A stretch of DNA of 64,000 bases from Pleomorphomonas sp. PLEO (GTDB lineage: Bacteria > Pseudomonadota > Alphaproteobacteria > Rhizobiales > Pleomorphomonadaceae): NCBI RefSeq assembly GCF_041320595.1, contig NZ_CP166625.1:4524001-4588000 (forward strand), written 5' to 3'. A program made the position numbers and the translations under genes. This document shows positions 36,617 to 46,223 of this stretch, in pieces (position 1 is the stretch's first letter; the number at the start of each line of letters is the position of its first letter). Below the pieces are notes generated by a model. It saw nothing but the letters and a program-made list of their open reading frames with translations, was not told the origin of the DNA and made no database searches.

Positions 36617-37509
36617 GACGAACTCCCGCTCTTGCGGAAATATTGGAAATAGAGCACGGGCGCCATGATGAACATGACGGTGATCAGCATCACCGTCGAG
36701 GCAGCTGTTGCCAGACCGATGTTGGCCCGCTCGAACAGATTGTCCATGATGAACTTAGCCGGAACTTCGCTGGCCGTACCTGGACCGCCGTTGGTCATGG
36801 CGACCACCACGTCGTACATCTTGATGATGGAGATCGACAGGAGCACCAGCGACGTAATGATCATCGGCCGAAGCATCGGCAGAATGACCTGCAGATAGAC
36901 GCGCCAAGTCGGAATGCCGTCGATCCTGGTCGCTTTCCATATCTCGCCGTCGATGCCACGTAAGCCAGCCAGGAGCAGTGCCATGACCAGGCCGGAGCCG
37001 TGCCAGACCGTAGCCATGATAATGGCGTAGAGCACCATCTTCGGATTGACCACCCAGTCGAGAACGAAGCCGGAGAAGCCGAAGCTGCGCATGGTCTGCT
37101 GAATGCCAAATTCCGGATTGAGGATCCATTGCCAGATCAGGCCGGCCACCACGAAGGACATGGCGTAAGGATAGAGGAACACCGTGCGGAACAGACTTTC
37201 GGCGCGGACGTTCTGGTCGATGAAGATCGCCAGCAAGGTGCCGAGGATGAAGCAGATCACCAGGAAGAAGAAGGCGATGATGACAAGATTGCCGAGCGAG
37301 GTCAGCCAACGCGGCGTATCGAAAAGCGTGAGATACTGGGCAATGCCGATGAAGTCGTTCCTGGGAAGCAGCTTCGAGCTCGAAAACGACAGCCGGACCG
37401 ACCAGGCCAAGGTGCCGAGATAGGCGAAGATGACGACGGCGGCCATCGGTAACAGGGCGATGTAGGCAACCAGGTTGCGCTTCACATGCCGGGTAAATTC
37501 GGCTCCCAC
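36613..37509 (-). CDS. CUT1 sugar ABC transporter permease (MalF type)
   Basis: 298 residues with six predicted membrane helices. The EAA loop reads GEIWKATRIDGIPTWRVYLQ. The start codon is GTG at 37509 with GGGAGGAG just upstream; the next ATG would delete the first helix. It lies 64 bp behind the binding-protein gene. Confidence 0.93.
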   Translation of the reverse strand: MGAEFTRHVKRNLVAYIALLPMAAVVIFAYLGTLAWSVRLSFSSSKLLPRNDFIGIAQYLTLFDTPRWLTSLGNLVIIAFFFLVICFILGTLLAIFIDQNVRAESLFRTVFLYPYAMSFVVAGLIWQWILNPEFGIQQTMRSFGFSGFVLDWVVNPKMVLYAIIMATVWHGSGLVMALLLAGLRGIDGEIWKATRIDGIPTWRVYLQVILPMLRPMIITSLVLLSISIIKMYDVVVAMTNGGPGTASEVPAKFIMDNLFERANIGLATAASTVMLITVMFIMAPVLYFQYFRKSGSSS

Positions 37510-37573
37510 GTGCTCCTCCCATGTCCATTGACGGGAAGACGGAGGACCGTCTTCCCGCGCTTTTGAGGCAGGA

Positions 37574-38812
37574 TCAGCCCTTCAGGGCCTTGTCGAACCG
37601 ATCGATTGCCTGATCGACGGTCATCGGCGTGTTCCACAGCTCGGTGACGATGTCCTGCACGGAGCCGTACATGAACTCTTCCATCATCTGGGAAGCGTCC
37701 GGCACCTGGCGGGCGGGGTCGGACATGATCTTCATGCCGAGCTGGGCGCAGGCGTCGAGGCTGGATACGTCGACGTCGGAGCGGATCGGGATCGAGCCCT
37801 TGAGGTTGTTGAACTTCACCTGGACTTCAGGGCTGGTCATGATCTCGACCAGCAGGTGCTGAGCCTTCACCTGTTCGGCGTTGTCGGTCTTGGGGAAGAC
37901 GAAAACATCGCCGCCGAGGACGTAGGGCGAGTCGGGACGCAGGCCCGGAATGCAGCCGTAGTCCTTGCCGATCTCCTTCTTCGCCTGCTTGAACTCACCC
38001 TTGGCCCAGTCGCCCATCACCTGGAAACCGGCTTCATTCTTGATCAGCAGAGCGGTTGTGTCGTTCCAGTTACGACCCGGCGAGCCCTGATCGACATAAG
38101 GCTTCAGGCTGACGAAGGTTTCGACGACCTTGCGGAATTCCGGCGAACGGATCGCCGCTTCATCCTTGTCGCCGTAGACAGACTTCCACAGCTTGGCACC
38201 GCCGACGTTGGTGAGCATCGCCGAGAACAGCGAGTTCTCCTGCCAGCGCTGGCCGCCGAGGGCGAGCGGGGTGATACCGGCCGCCTTGAGCTTGTCGAGA
38301 TCGGCGACGAACTGCTCCATCGTTTCCGGTGGCTTGTCGATGCCGGCCTTGTTGAGGGCGGCGACCGAGTACCAGATCCACAGGGGCATGTGGATGTTCA
38401 CCGGGGCCGCATAGTACTTGCCATCGACCTTGACCGCGTTGGCGATCGGCGCCGGCAGCACCTTGTCCCAGTTGTTCTTCGTAGCGACGGCGTCGATATC
38501 GTTGAGAAGCCCCTCGCCAATGATCTCGTGATATTGGCGCGACGTGTTGAACAGCGCGGCCGTCGACGGATCGCCGCCAATGATGCGGTTGATGGCGGCG
38601 CTGCGGGCAGCCGAACCACCGGCGACCGCGTTATCGACCCACTTGCCGCCGGCCGCATTGAAGGCGTCGGCAAAGACGGCGATGGCAGCGGATTCGCCAC
38701 CAGACGTCCACCAGTGGATGACCTCGGCGTTCAGCGGCTCCTCCGCCTTGGCAAAGCCCGTCGCAGCCGCGAGGGCGATCGCCGACACGGCGACCATTTG
38801 TTTCATTCCCAT
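37574..38812 (-). CDS. CUT1 sugar ABC transporter, substrate-binding protein (GtsA-like)
   Basis: 412 residues from ATG 38812, chosen for the GGGAGGAAC site and the signal peptide (MKQMVAVSAIALAAATGFAK, cleavage near AEEPL). The mature N-terminus (AEVIHWWTSGGESAAIAVFA) and ALFNTSRQYHEIIGEGLLND match the glucose/oligosaccharide-binding GtsA-like cluster B proteins. It heads the operon binding protein-permease-permease-ATPase and is transcribed divergently from a LacI regulator and the GH94-gluconokinase-Edd genes. From that context I infer a glucosyl-sugar-acid or related disaccharide as ligand; the sequence itself does not prove it. Confidence 0.93.
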   Translation of the reverse strand: MGMKQMVAVSAIALAAATGFAKAEEPLNAEVIHWWTSGGESAAIAVFADAFNAAGGKWVDNAVAGGSAARSAAINRIIGGDPSTAALFNTSRQYHEIIGEGLLNDIDAVATKNNWDKVLPAPIANAVKVDGKYYAAPVNIHMPLWIWYSVAALNKAGIDKPPETMEQFVADLDKLKAAGITPLALGGQRWQENSLFSAMLTNVGGAKLWKSVYGDKDEAAIRSPEFRKVVETFVSLKPYVDQGSPGRNWNDTTALLIKNEAGFQVMGDWAKGEFKQAKKEIGKDYGCIPGLRPDSPYVLGGDVFVFPKTDNAEQVKAQHLLVEIMTSPEVQVKFNNLKGSIPIRSDVDVSSLDACAQLGMKIMSDPARQVPDASQMMEEFMYGSVQDIVTELWNTPMTVDQAIDRFDKALKG

Positions 38813-38890
38813 CGTCGTTCCTCCCAAACAGGTAACGCAAGGCACTCCAACCAGTCAGCCTTGGATGAATAGCAGCTCCAGATCCAAAAG

Positions 38891-38904
38891 TGGGATCGGT
38901 TCCA
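38891..38904. promoter_or_regulatory. Candidate LacI-type operator (imperfect)
   Basis: TGGGATCGGTTCCA has symmetric TGG...CCA ends around a central CG and sits in the 244-bp gap between the binding-protein and lacI genes, about 80 bp upstream of the former. Only part of the dyad is symmetric, so this is tentative. Confidence 0.3.
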
Positions 38905-39056
38905 TTTTTGAACTAAGAGCCTTGATTTTGTCAATCCACCTTGCGAGAAAAGCAGGGGCGGAGAAACGCGCATTTGGGGAAAATCTGATTTCAGTCCTTT
39001 AAAAACAAAAGGATAATTGATATTGTGTTGCACACTACGGTGATCGGAGTTGCGAG

Positions 39057-40064
39057 ATGGCGACGGTAAAAGATGTGGCAAAGCTGGCCGGCGTAGGATC
39101 CGGAACCGTCTCGCGGTACATTTCTGGAACCGGTTCCGTTTCGAAAAAGTCGGCTGAAAAGATTGCCCGGGCCATCGAACAGCTCAGCTACCGGCCAAAC
39201 AGCATGGCCCGGTCGCTATCGTCGCGCCGTTCCGATCTCATCGGCGTCTGGGTGCCGTCGCTCGAAGGCCCCTACTACCACATGATGATCCGGACCATCG
39301 AAAGCGCGCTTCGCTTGCAGGGCAAGCACATGATCCTCGCCAACGCCGAGGATGCGCAATCGAACGAGGATCGCCTCGCCCATCTCGACTATCTGATCAA
39401 CCGCGACTGTGACGGCATCCTGATTTCCAGCTCGCTGCAGAGCGAATTCGAGCTGGCACGGTATGCCGAGAAATTCCCAAACCTCGTGGTGATCAACCAT
39501 CGCACCGACGAACTGGCCGGACGTTTCTTTTCGATCGATCACAATCTCGGAGGCAGGTTGGCGGCGCGACATCTCGTCGAGCTGGGACACACGCGGGTCG
39601 CAACGATCACCGGCCGGCTGTCGGCCCAGGATGCCCGGCAGCGCCATGTCGCGTTTCTGGATGAGATGGCAAAACTCGGTCACCCGGTAGCTCCGGAACG
39701 GATCATCGAGGGTGCCTTCTCCTACGCCGGAGGAGAGAAGGCCGTTGCGGCATTGCTTGCTTCGGGCGCCGATTATTCAGCGGTGTTCTGCGGCAACGAC
39801 AAGGTTGCGCTTGTGCTGATCGCCGAACTGCACAAGCGCGGTATTTCGGTGCCTGGCGACGTATCCGTTCTCGGCTACGACGACGTCGACTTCACACCGT
39901 TCACCGCCCCTGCCCTCAGCACGATCCATGCTCCGATCGAAGAGATGAGCCAGTCGGCCTGCCACCAGCTCCTCAATCTCACCTACGGTCTCGACCTGCC
40001 CTACCAGGAGCATTTCGAACCGTCACTCTCCGTGCGGCAGTCGACGGGACCGTCCCACTCGTAG
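39057..40064 (+). CDS. LacI-family transcriptional regulator of the GH94/transporter locus
   Basis: 335 residues. The headpiece reads [20 protein letters not shown] with hinge YRPNSMARSLSSRRSDLIGV; the effector domain includes VFCGNDKVALVLIAELHKRG and DVSVLGYDDVDFTPFTAPAL. It lies 28 bp before the GH94 gene and diverges from the CUT1 transporter operon, so it can control both. Its effector should be the imported sugar or a breakdown product. Confidence 0.94.
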   Translation: MATVKDVAKLAGVGSGTVSRYISGTGSVSKKSAEKIARAIEQLSYRPNSMARSLSSRRSDLIGVWVPSLEGPYYHMMIRTIESALRLQGKHMILANAEDAQSNEDRLAHLDYLINRDCDGILISSSLQSEFELARYAEKFPNLVVINHRTDELAGRFFSIDHNLGGRLAARHLVELGHTRVATITGRLSAQDARQRHVAFLDEMAKLGHPVAPERIIEGAFSYAGGEKAVAALLASGADYSAVFCGNDKVALVLIAELHKRGISVPGDVSVLGYDDVDFTPFTAPALSTIHAPIEEMSQSACHQLLNLTYGLDLPYQEHFEPSLSVRQSTGPSHS

Positions 40065-40092
40065 CCGAACAATTCACCTCCGAGAGACAACC

Positions 40093-42456
40093 ATGCCCTG
40101 CTTCATCGACAACGGAACCCGGTTCCATCTGGACGATCCGACGCTGGCCCCCAACTCCGCCGGCTACCTTTGGAACCGGCGGATGATGATCCAGATGAAT
40201 AGCCGCGGCTATGCGGTGAGCCAGTACATGGACCCGGAGCCGCGCAAATACGCCCATCCGCCGATCATCCCAGCCCAGACGTTCATGCTGCCGGAGCAGA
40301 GCTATTATCCCAATCATCCCGGCCGCTTCTTCTATCTGCGCGACAACGACACAGGCGTGTTGTTTTCGGCGCCTTACGAGCCGGTGCGCGCCAAACTCGA
40401 TCGCTTCGCCTTCGAACCCGGCCTTTCCGACATTCGCTGGCTGGTGGAAAAAGATGGCGTCCGGGTTGAGCTATGCCTCGTTTTGCCGGTGGATGACGTC
40501 GCCGAGCTCTGGACGGTTAAGGTGACCAACACGACGGCTGGGACGAAGAACATAACCTTCGTACCATTCTTCCCGGTCGGCTTCATGTCATGGATGAATT
40601 TGGGCGGGCATTTCGATCCTGCCCTCAACGCGGTGGTTTGTACTTCGGTCACGCCCTACCAGAAGATCGAGCAGTATTTCAAAAATCAGCACCTCAAGGA
40701 TATGACCTTCCTGGCTGCTGACCGACGCCCAGACCATTTCGAGGTGGCGCAGCAGGCCTTCGAAGGCGAAGGTGGGCTACATGATCCTTCGGCGCTCGCC
40801 GGCGGCGGCCATCTCCAGGATGGCGAGGCCTATTATGAGATCCCGGCCTGCATCATGCAGTGGGACCTCACCATCGCGGGCGGTGACAGCGAGGCGTTCC
40901 GCTTCGTGTTCGGTCCGGCGCGAGACAAGACAGAAATCGCCGAGCTTCGGGCGAAGTACATCGACGGCGATATCGAAAAGGTCCGGCAAGACTACCATCA
41001 GTACGTGACGGAAGGCGGCCGCAGCTGCCTGGAAATCCAGTCGCCCGACGAAACGTTCAACCATGTCGTCAATCACTGGCTGCCGCGCCAGGTATTTTAC
41101 CATGGCGATACCAACCGCCTGACCACCGATCCGCAGACCCGCAACTATCTGCAGGACGCGCTCGGCATGCTGTTCATCCGGCCGGAGACGACGCGCGACG
41201 CCCTCCTGCACGCCGTGAGCCAGCAGCATGTCAGCGGCAAGATGCCGGACGGCATCCTACTGAGGCCCGATGCCGAGTTGAAATACATCAACCAGGTGCC
41301 GCACACCGACCACGGCGTCTGGCTGGCCATCACCACCAAGGCCTATCTCGACGAGACTGGCGACCGCTCCGTTCTCGATGAAATGGTGGTCTGGACCGAT
41401 GACGCCACGCCAGCGAGCGTCCGCGAGCATGTGACGCGCGCGCTGCGCTTCCTGGCGGCGGCCGTCGACGAACGCGGCCTTCCCTACATCGAGCAGGGCG
41501 ACTGGTGCGACCCGATGAACATGGTCGGCTACAAAGGCAAGGGCGTTTCCGGCTGGCTGGCTGAAGCGTCGAGCTATGCCATGTCGCTGTGGTCCGAGGT
41601 CTGCGCCGCCGAAGGCGACGCGGAGACCGCCGTCTGGCTGAAGGCGGAAGCGGACGCCCTGATCGAGAGCATCAATCGCCATCTCTGGGATGGCGACTGG
41701 TATGGGCGCGGCATCACCGACGATGGCGTCGTCTTCGGTGTTTCGACCGACAAGGAAGGCCGTATCTTCCTCAACGCCCAGAGCTGGGCGCTTCTCTGCG
41801 GTGCCACCGACGAAGACCGCAAGGCGCGCGTGCTCAAAGCGATCGACGAGCAGTTGGTCACGCCCTACGGCGTGGAGATCCACGCGCCGTCGTTCACTGC
41901 CATGCGCGAAGATATCGGCCGTGTCACCCAGAAGTGGCCCGGCGCCGCCGAAAACGGCGCGGTCTATAATCACGCTGCCGCCTTCTACGCCGCCTCCCTC
42001 TATCACGTGGGAGAAGCCGACCGAGGGTTCAGCGTGTTGCGCGCCATGCTGACCAACCCCGAACGGGAAGACATCGCGGCACGCGGGCAGCTGCCGGTCT
42101 ATATCCCCAACTACTATCGCGGCGCCTACCGGCAGTTCCCGCGCACCGCCGGCCGCTCAAGTAACCTGTTCAACACCGGTACCGTCGCCTGGTTCTACCG
42201 GGCTGTCGTCGAGCAGTTGTGCGGTGTGCGCGGCGACGGCAATGGCGCGGTAATCGCACCGCAGGTTCCCTCGACCTGGCAAACGCTGAGCTTCACCCGC
42301 CGCTTGCGCGGCGCGACGTTCAACGTCGCCTTCACTCGCGAGGATGGCCTCACCGAACAGCGGGTCGAGATCGATGGTCGTCGCCTTGATGGTGGAAGGC
42401 TTGCCGCGATCGAGGCCGGCCGTATCTATGACATAAGGGTGAGAAGCCCCCGCTGA
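40093..42456 (+). CDS. GH94-family glycoside phosphorylase, possibly cellobionate phosphorylase
   Basis: 787 residues with the GH94 plan: an N-terminal beta-sandwich (LDRFAFEPGLSDIRWLVEKD), a helical linker and an (alpha/alpha)6 catalytic barrel. The catalytic Asp lies in QGDWCDPMNMVGYKGKGVSG (D473, corresponding to the DWND motif of cellobiose phosphorylases). The phosphate-binding C-terminal region contains YNHAAAFYAASLYHVGEADR and GRSSNLFNTGTVAWFYRAVV. The length equals that of characterised cellobionic-acid phosphorylases. Because gluconokinase and Edd follow immediately, I infer that phosphorolysis yields glucose-1-phosphate plus gluconate. Cellobiose or another glucoside remains possible. 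No signal peptide is visible, so it is cytosolic. Confidence 0.85.
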   Translation: MPCFIDNGTRFHLDDPTLAPNSAGYLWNRRMMIQMNSRGYAVSQYMDPEPRKYAHPPIIPAQTFMLPEQSYYPNHPGRFFYLRDNDTGVLFSAPYEPVRAKLDRFAFEPGLSDIRWLVEKDGVRVELCLVLPVDDVAELWTVKVTNTTAGTKNITFVPFFPVGFMSWMNLGGHFDPALNAVVCTSVTPYQKIEQYFKNQHLKDMTFLAADRRPDHFEVAQQAFEGEGGLHDPSALAGGGHLQDGEAYYEIPACIMQWDLTIAGGDSEAFRFVFGPARDKTEIAELRAKYIDGDIEKVRQDYHQYVTEGGRSCLEIQSPDETFNHVVNHWLPRQVFYHGDTNRLTTDPQTRNYLQDALGMLFIRPETTRDALLHAVSQQHVSGKMPDGILLRPDAELKYINQVPHTDHGVWLAITTKAYLDETGDRSVLDEMVVWTDDATPASVREHVTRALRFLAAAVDERGLPYIEQGDWCDPMNMVGYKGKGVSGWLAEASSYAMSLWSEVCAAEGDAETAVWLKAEADALIESINRHLWDGDWYGRGITDDGVVFGVSTDKEGRIFLNAQSWALLCGATDEDRKARVLKAIDEQLVTPYGVEIHAPSFTAMREDIGRVTQKWPGAAENGAVYNHAAAFYAASLYHVGEADRGFSVLRAMLTNPEREDIAARGQLPVYIPNYYRGAYRQFPRTAGRSSNLFNTGTVAWFYRAVVEQLCGVRGDGNGAVIAPQVPSTWQTLSFTRRLRGATFNVAFTREDGLTEQRVEIDGRRLDGGRLAAIEAGRIYDIRVRSPR

Positions 42457-42484
42457 TGCACCAGCAAGCGGCCGGGAGGAAACG

Positions 42485-42997
42485 ATGATCATTATCGTCA
42501 TGGGCGTGTCGGGGAGCGGCAAGACGACGGTCGGCGAATTGCTCGCCGATCGCATGGGCTGCGGCTTCTCCGATGCCGATGATTTCCATCCCACCGCCAA
42601 TGTCGAGAAGATGCGGGCCGGCATTCCGCTGACCGACGACGATCGCCGGCCATGGCTCCTGGCTCTGAGACAAGCCATAGAAGGCTGGCAAACAGCCGGC
42701 GAGAGCCGTGTCATCGCCTGTTCGGCACTGAAAGCTGCCTATCGCGACCAACTGTCGCCGCATGACGATGCTGTTTTCGTCTTCCTCAAAGGTAGCGCCG
42801 AGACGATCGCCGCTCGCCTCAACGCCCGCAAGGGCCACTACATGAACCCCGATCTGCTGGCGAGCCAGTTCGCTACGCTGGAAGAGCCCGCCGGAGCCAT
42901 TGTGGTCGACATCTCGCCGCCGCCGGCGGTCATCGTCGACGACATCATGGCACGGCTCGGCACGCTCGGGCTCGACACGGAAAAGAGACGCAAATGA
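42485..42997 (+). CDS. gntK: Gluconokinase (GntK)
   Basis: 170 residues with Walker A GVSGSGKT at about 7-14, then the [20 protein letters not shown] substrate region and [10 protein letters not shown] typical of GntK-type gluconate kinases. It phosphorylates gluconate to 6-phosphogluconate in the cytosol. GGGAGGAAACG precedes the start. The stop overlaps the start of edd (ATGA), so product and substrate enzymes are coupled. Confidence 0.95.
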   Translation: MIIIVMGVSGSGKTTVGELLADRMGCGFSDADDFHPTANVEKMRAGIPLTDDDRRPWLLALRQAIEGWQTAGESRVIACSALKAAYRDQLSPHDDAVFVFLKGSAETIAARLNARKGHYMNPDLLASQFATLEEPAGAIVVDISPPPAVIVDDIMARLGTLGLDTEKRRK

Positions 42998-44820
42998 CCG
43001 TTCGCTCCATCATCGCAGACGTCACCGAGCGTATCGAACGACGCAGCCGAGTAAGCCGCGCCGCCTATCTCGACGGCATGGAAAGGGCGCGGGAGGCAAT
43101 CCGCGCGGCCGGTCCGGCACGCCACCGCCTGGCCTGCTCCAACCTGGCCCATGGGTTTGCCGCCTGCACGACTGAGGACAAGCAGCGTCTTGTCGGTGGC
43201 GAAGCTGTCAACCTCGGGATCGTCACCACCTACAACGACATGCTGTCGGCGCATCGGCCCTACGAGCGCTATCCCGAACTCATCCGCGAGGAAGCGCGGC
43301 GGCTTGGCGCCGTCGCCGAAGTGGCCGGCGGCGCGCCCGCCATGTGCGACGGCATTACGCAGGGCCGTACCGGCATGGAGTTCAGCCTGTTCTCGCGCGA
43401 TGTCATCGCCATGTCGACGGGCGTCGCGCTGTCGCATGACATGTTTGATGCGGTGGTGATGCTGGGCATCTGCGACAAGATCGTTCCCGGCCTCGTCATG
43501 GGCGCCTTGGCTTTCGGACATCTGCCGGCCCTGTTCATTCCGTCCGGTCCGATGCCGAGCGGTCTCAGCAATGCCGAGAAGAATGCCGTGCGCCAAGCCT
43601 ATGCCGCCGGCACCGCAACCGACGCCGATCTTCTGGAAGCCGAAGCAAAGTCCTACCACTCGCCCGGCACCTGCACCTTCTTCGGCACCGCCAATACCAA
43701 CCAGATGCTGATGGAGATCATGGGGCTGATGCTGCCGGGGTCGGCCTTCGTGGCGCCCGACACGCCGCTACGCGATGCACTCACTCGCGCCGCAGTAGCG
43801 CGCGCCATCGCCATTGCCGGCACCGGAGAGAACAGTCTGCCGATCGGCCGGTTGCTCGACGCCCGCGCTTTCGTCAATGGCATCGTCGGGCTTTGTGCCA
43901 CCGGTGGCTCCACCAACCTGACCATCCATCTGATTGCCATGGCCCGCGCCGCCGGCCTGATCATCGACTGGGACGACTTCTCGGCGCTTTCGGCCGCGAC
44001 ACCGCTTCTGGTGCGCGCCTACCCAAATGGCAAGGCAGACGTCAACGGCTTCCGCGACGCGGGCGGTGTGCCCTTCCTGGTGAGGGAACTGCGGCGCGCC
44101 GGGCTGTTGCACGACGACGTTCTGACAATCCTCGGCGCGGGGCTTGCTCCTTATGAGCAAACTCCCCGGCTCGACGCCTCGGGCGCATTGGTTTTCGACA
44201 AAACGCCTGAAGCCAGCGCCGACGAGGCCGTGGTGCGATCCATCGACGCTCCGTTCCAGGAGACCGGTGGCCTCAACCTGTTGACCGGCAACCTTGGGCG
44301 AGCAGTGATCAAGTCGTCGGCCGTCGCGGCCGACCACCAGACGGTCGAGGCGCCAGCACGCGTTTTCGCCTCGCAGGAAGCGCTTCTCGCCGCCTTCAAG
44401 GCCGGGCTCGACGAAGACTTCGTCGCCGTCGTCCGCTTCCAGGGACCGCAGGCCAACGGCATGCCGGAGCTGCATAAGCTGACGCCAGCGCTCGGCCTGC
44501 TGCAGGACCGTGGCCGCAAGGTGGCGCTTGTCACCGACGGTCGCATGTCCGGCGCGTCCGGCAAAGTGCCGGCCGCCATCCACGTGACGCCAGAGGCAGC
44601 GCGAGGCGGGCCGATCGGCCGTGTCCGGGATGGCGATATGGTCAGGCTCGACGTGGCGACCGGCCGTCTGGAGGTGCTGGTTCCGCAGGAGGAATGGGAG
44701 GCGCGCGGCCAAGCCGTGGCGGAACCTTCGTCCTTCCCGGAAAGCAGCGACCGCCGCCTGTTCGCCGTGCTGCGGCGCGCGGTGGGAACCGCGGAGGAAG
44801 GGGCGACGGCTCTCGGCTGA
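42994..44820 (+). CDS. edd: 6-phosphogluconate dehydratase (Edd)
   Basis: 608 residues, the usual Edd length in the IlvD/Edd family. It dehydrates 6-phosphogluconate to KDPG for the Entner-Doudoroff pathway. Iron-sulfur cysteines are visible in [14 protein letters not shown], in the [15 protein letters not shown] segment and in [33 protein letters not shown] and [20 protein letters not shown] are family signatures. KDPG aldolase (eda) is not next to it and must be encoded elsewhere. It is the last gene of the lacI-GH94-gntK-edd run. Confidence 0.96.
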   Translation: MTVRSIIADVTERIERRSRVSRAAYLDGMERAREAIRAAGPARHRLACSNLAHGFAACTTEDKQRLVGGEAVNLGIVTTYNDMLSAHRPYERYPELIREEARRLGAVAEVAGGAPAMCDGITQGRTGMEFSLFSRDVIAMSTGVALSHDMFDAVVMLGICDKIVPGLVMGALAFGHLPALFIPSGPMPSGLSNAEKNAVRQAYAAGTATDADLLEAEAKSYHSPGTCTFFGTANTNQMLMEIMGLMLPGSAFVAPDTPLRDALTRAAVARAIAIAGTGENSLPIGRLLDARAFVNGIVGLCATGGSTNLTIHLIAMARAAGLIIDWDDFSALSAATPLLVRAYPNGKADVNGFRDAGGVPFLVRELRRAGLLHDDVLTILGAGLAPYEQTPRLDASGALVFDKTPEASADEAVVRSIDAPFQETGGLNLLTGNLGRAVIKSSAVAADHQTVEAPARVFASQEALLAAFKAGLDEDFVAVVRFQGPQANGMPELHKLTPALGLLQDRGRKVALVTDGRMSGASGKVPAAIHVTPEAARGGPIGRVRDGDMVRLDVATGRLEVLVPQEEWEARGQAVAEPSSFPESSDRRLFAVLRRAVGTAEEGATALG

Positions 44821-44845
44821 GAGATCTATTGGTTTGCAAAGCTGG

Positions 44846-45226
44846 TCATTTGTCGCCCGTCTCCTGCTCGAGATAGGCTGACCGAGCAGTCTCTATGCGC
44901 GCGGCGTTATTGACGACCCACTCAGCAAGCGATCGCACCGGCACCAGGAAATCGCGGCCGAGATCAGTCAGCGCATATTCCACCTGAGGCGGCTTGGTGG
45001 GTGTCACTGTGCGAACAACGAAGCCGTTTCCTTCAAGATCTCGGAGTGTGGACGCCAAGACTTTCTGACTGATCTCTCCCACCTCTCGGCGCAGCGCGTT
45101 GAAGCGGCTCGGACCACGCCCCAATACACGAACGACCAGCATCGTCCATTTACCGGTAACCTGCGACAACATGCGACCAATCAAGATGCAATGGTCTGTT
45201 TCCGTTTGTTGATCCGGTGCCAGCAA
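44846..45226 (-). CDS. HxlR-family transcriptional regulator
   Basis: 126 residues with the HxlR winged-helix: GKWTMLVVRVLGRGPSRFNA, ISQKVLASTLRDLEGNGFVV and VEYALTDLGRDFL. The start is TTG with a canonical AAGGAGG site 6 bases upstream; the first in-frame ATG would cut into the domain. It is divergent from an NAD(P)H:FMN reductase gene, its likely target, since HxlR proteins commonly sense quinone, aldehyde or redox stress. No clear operator was found in the 211-bp gap; GGTTACC occurs twice near 45400 and 45431. Confidence 0.9.
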   Translation of the reverse strand: MLAPDQQTETDHCILIGRMLSQVTGKWTMLVVRVLGRGPSRFNALRREVGEISQKVLASTLRDLEGNGFVVRTVTPTKPPQVEYALTDLGRDFLVPVRSLAEWVVNNAARIETARSAYLEQETGDK

Positions 45227-45437
45227 GATTCCTCCTTATTGTACCAAACGCCTGGTTTCCTTGCGGCGAAGCCACGAACTATAGTTTGACGATGCCCAGG
45301 CGACCCAGGCCCTCGCCCTTCCCCATCCAGCACGCGGTTTCAGGCAAGTGACCTAGTGCCCCAAAAGTGCCTGCTTGTCAGGTCGCAAACTAATCGTAAT
45401 GTGGTTACCTATCAACACCGGCATACAAGAGGTTACC

Positions 45438-46031
45438 ATGACGCTTAAGCCTCGGATCGCTCTCATCATCGGTTCCACCCGGCCAACCCGCTTCGCCGAC
45501 AAGCCGGCACAGTGGATGCTCAAGCAAGCTCAGGCGCGGGATGACATGGAAGTCGAAGTCGTCGACCTGCGCGACTTCTCGCTGCCGTTCTTTGCCGAGA
45601 AGGCATCGAATTTGTGGATGCCGAGCGAGGATCCCGCGGCGATCCGCTGGCAGCAGACCATCGCCCGTTTCGACGGCTATATTTTCGTCGTCGCCGAATA
45701 CAATCGCTCGATTACGGGGGCCCTCAAGAACGCTCTCGACCAGGCTTACGTCGAGTGGAACCGGAAACCGTTCACGGCCATCGGCTACGGTGGTCTGGGT
45801 GCTGCGCGTGCCATCGAACATCTGCGGGGGATCGGCGTCGAGTTGCAGATGGTGTCGACCCGGACCGCGGTTCATATCGGCGGTGGAGACTTCATGGCCG
45901 TATTCCCAATGGGCGGCAACAAGCCGATCGAAACGATCGAGGCCAACCTCCTGCCATCTGCGAAGGCTGCGCTCGACGAATTGGTCTGGTGGGCCAAGGC
46001 AACGAAATCGGCAAAAGCCACAGCGGTTTGA
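45438..46031 (+). CDS. NADPH-dependent FMN reductase family protein
   Basis: 197 residues from ATG 45438 (AGAGG upstream). The flavodoxin-like fold shows the phosphate loop IALIIGSTRPTRFADKPAQW, the FFAEKASNLWMPSED segment and the flavin-ring loop VAEYNRSITGALKNALDQAY followed by GYGGLGAARAIEHLR. It probably reduces quinones, FMN or related acceptors. It is divergent from the HxlR regulator. Confidence 0.92.
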   Translation: MTLKPRIALIIGSTRPTRFADKPAQWMLKQAQARDDMEVEVVDLRDFSLPFFAEKASNLWMPSEDPAAIRWQQTIARFDGYIFVVAEYNRSITGALKNALDQAYVEWNRKPFTAIGYGGLGAARAIEHLRGIGVELQMVSTRTAVHIGGGDFMAVFPMGGNKPIETIEANLLPSAKAALDELVWWAKATKSAKATAV

Positions 46032-46223
46032 TCGCCAGCGGGAAATAGTCCCGATGTAATCCACCCATCGAATGTCACCGGCGCACTGAACAAGACAGCC
46101 GGTGACATCTGATTCTTTGGCGTGGGGAACATCTTTCAATAGCGGATGCGGGCCAATCGCGGATCGGCTCAGCTCGCCGTGCATGGGCGTGCCATGGAAC
46201 CGCCGAGGACAGGCGGCATTCGA

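Noticed and set aside
39120-39140. GGAACCGGTTCCG palindrome as operator
   Set aside because: It lies inside the lacI headpiece coding sequence (Thr-Gly-Ser codons) and is explained by codon choice.
44846-46031. A defence or toxin-antitoxin pair made of the HxlR and flavin reductase genes
   Set aside because: Both belong to ordinary redox-responsive families in the standard divergent arrangement; nothing indicates a toxin.
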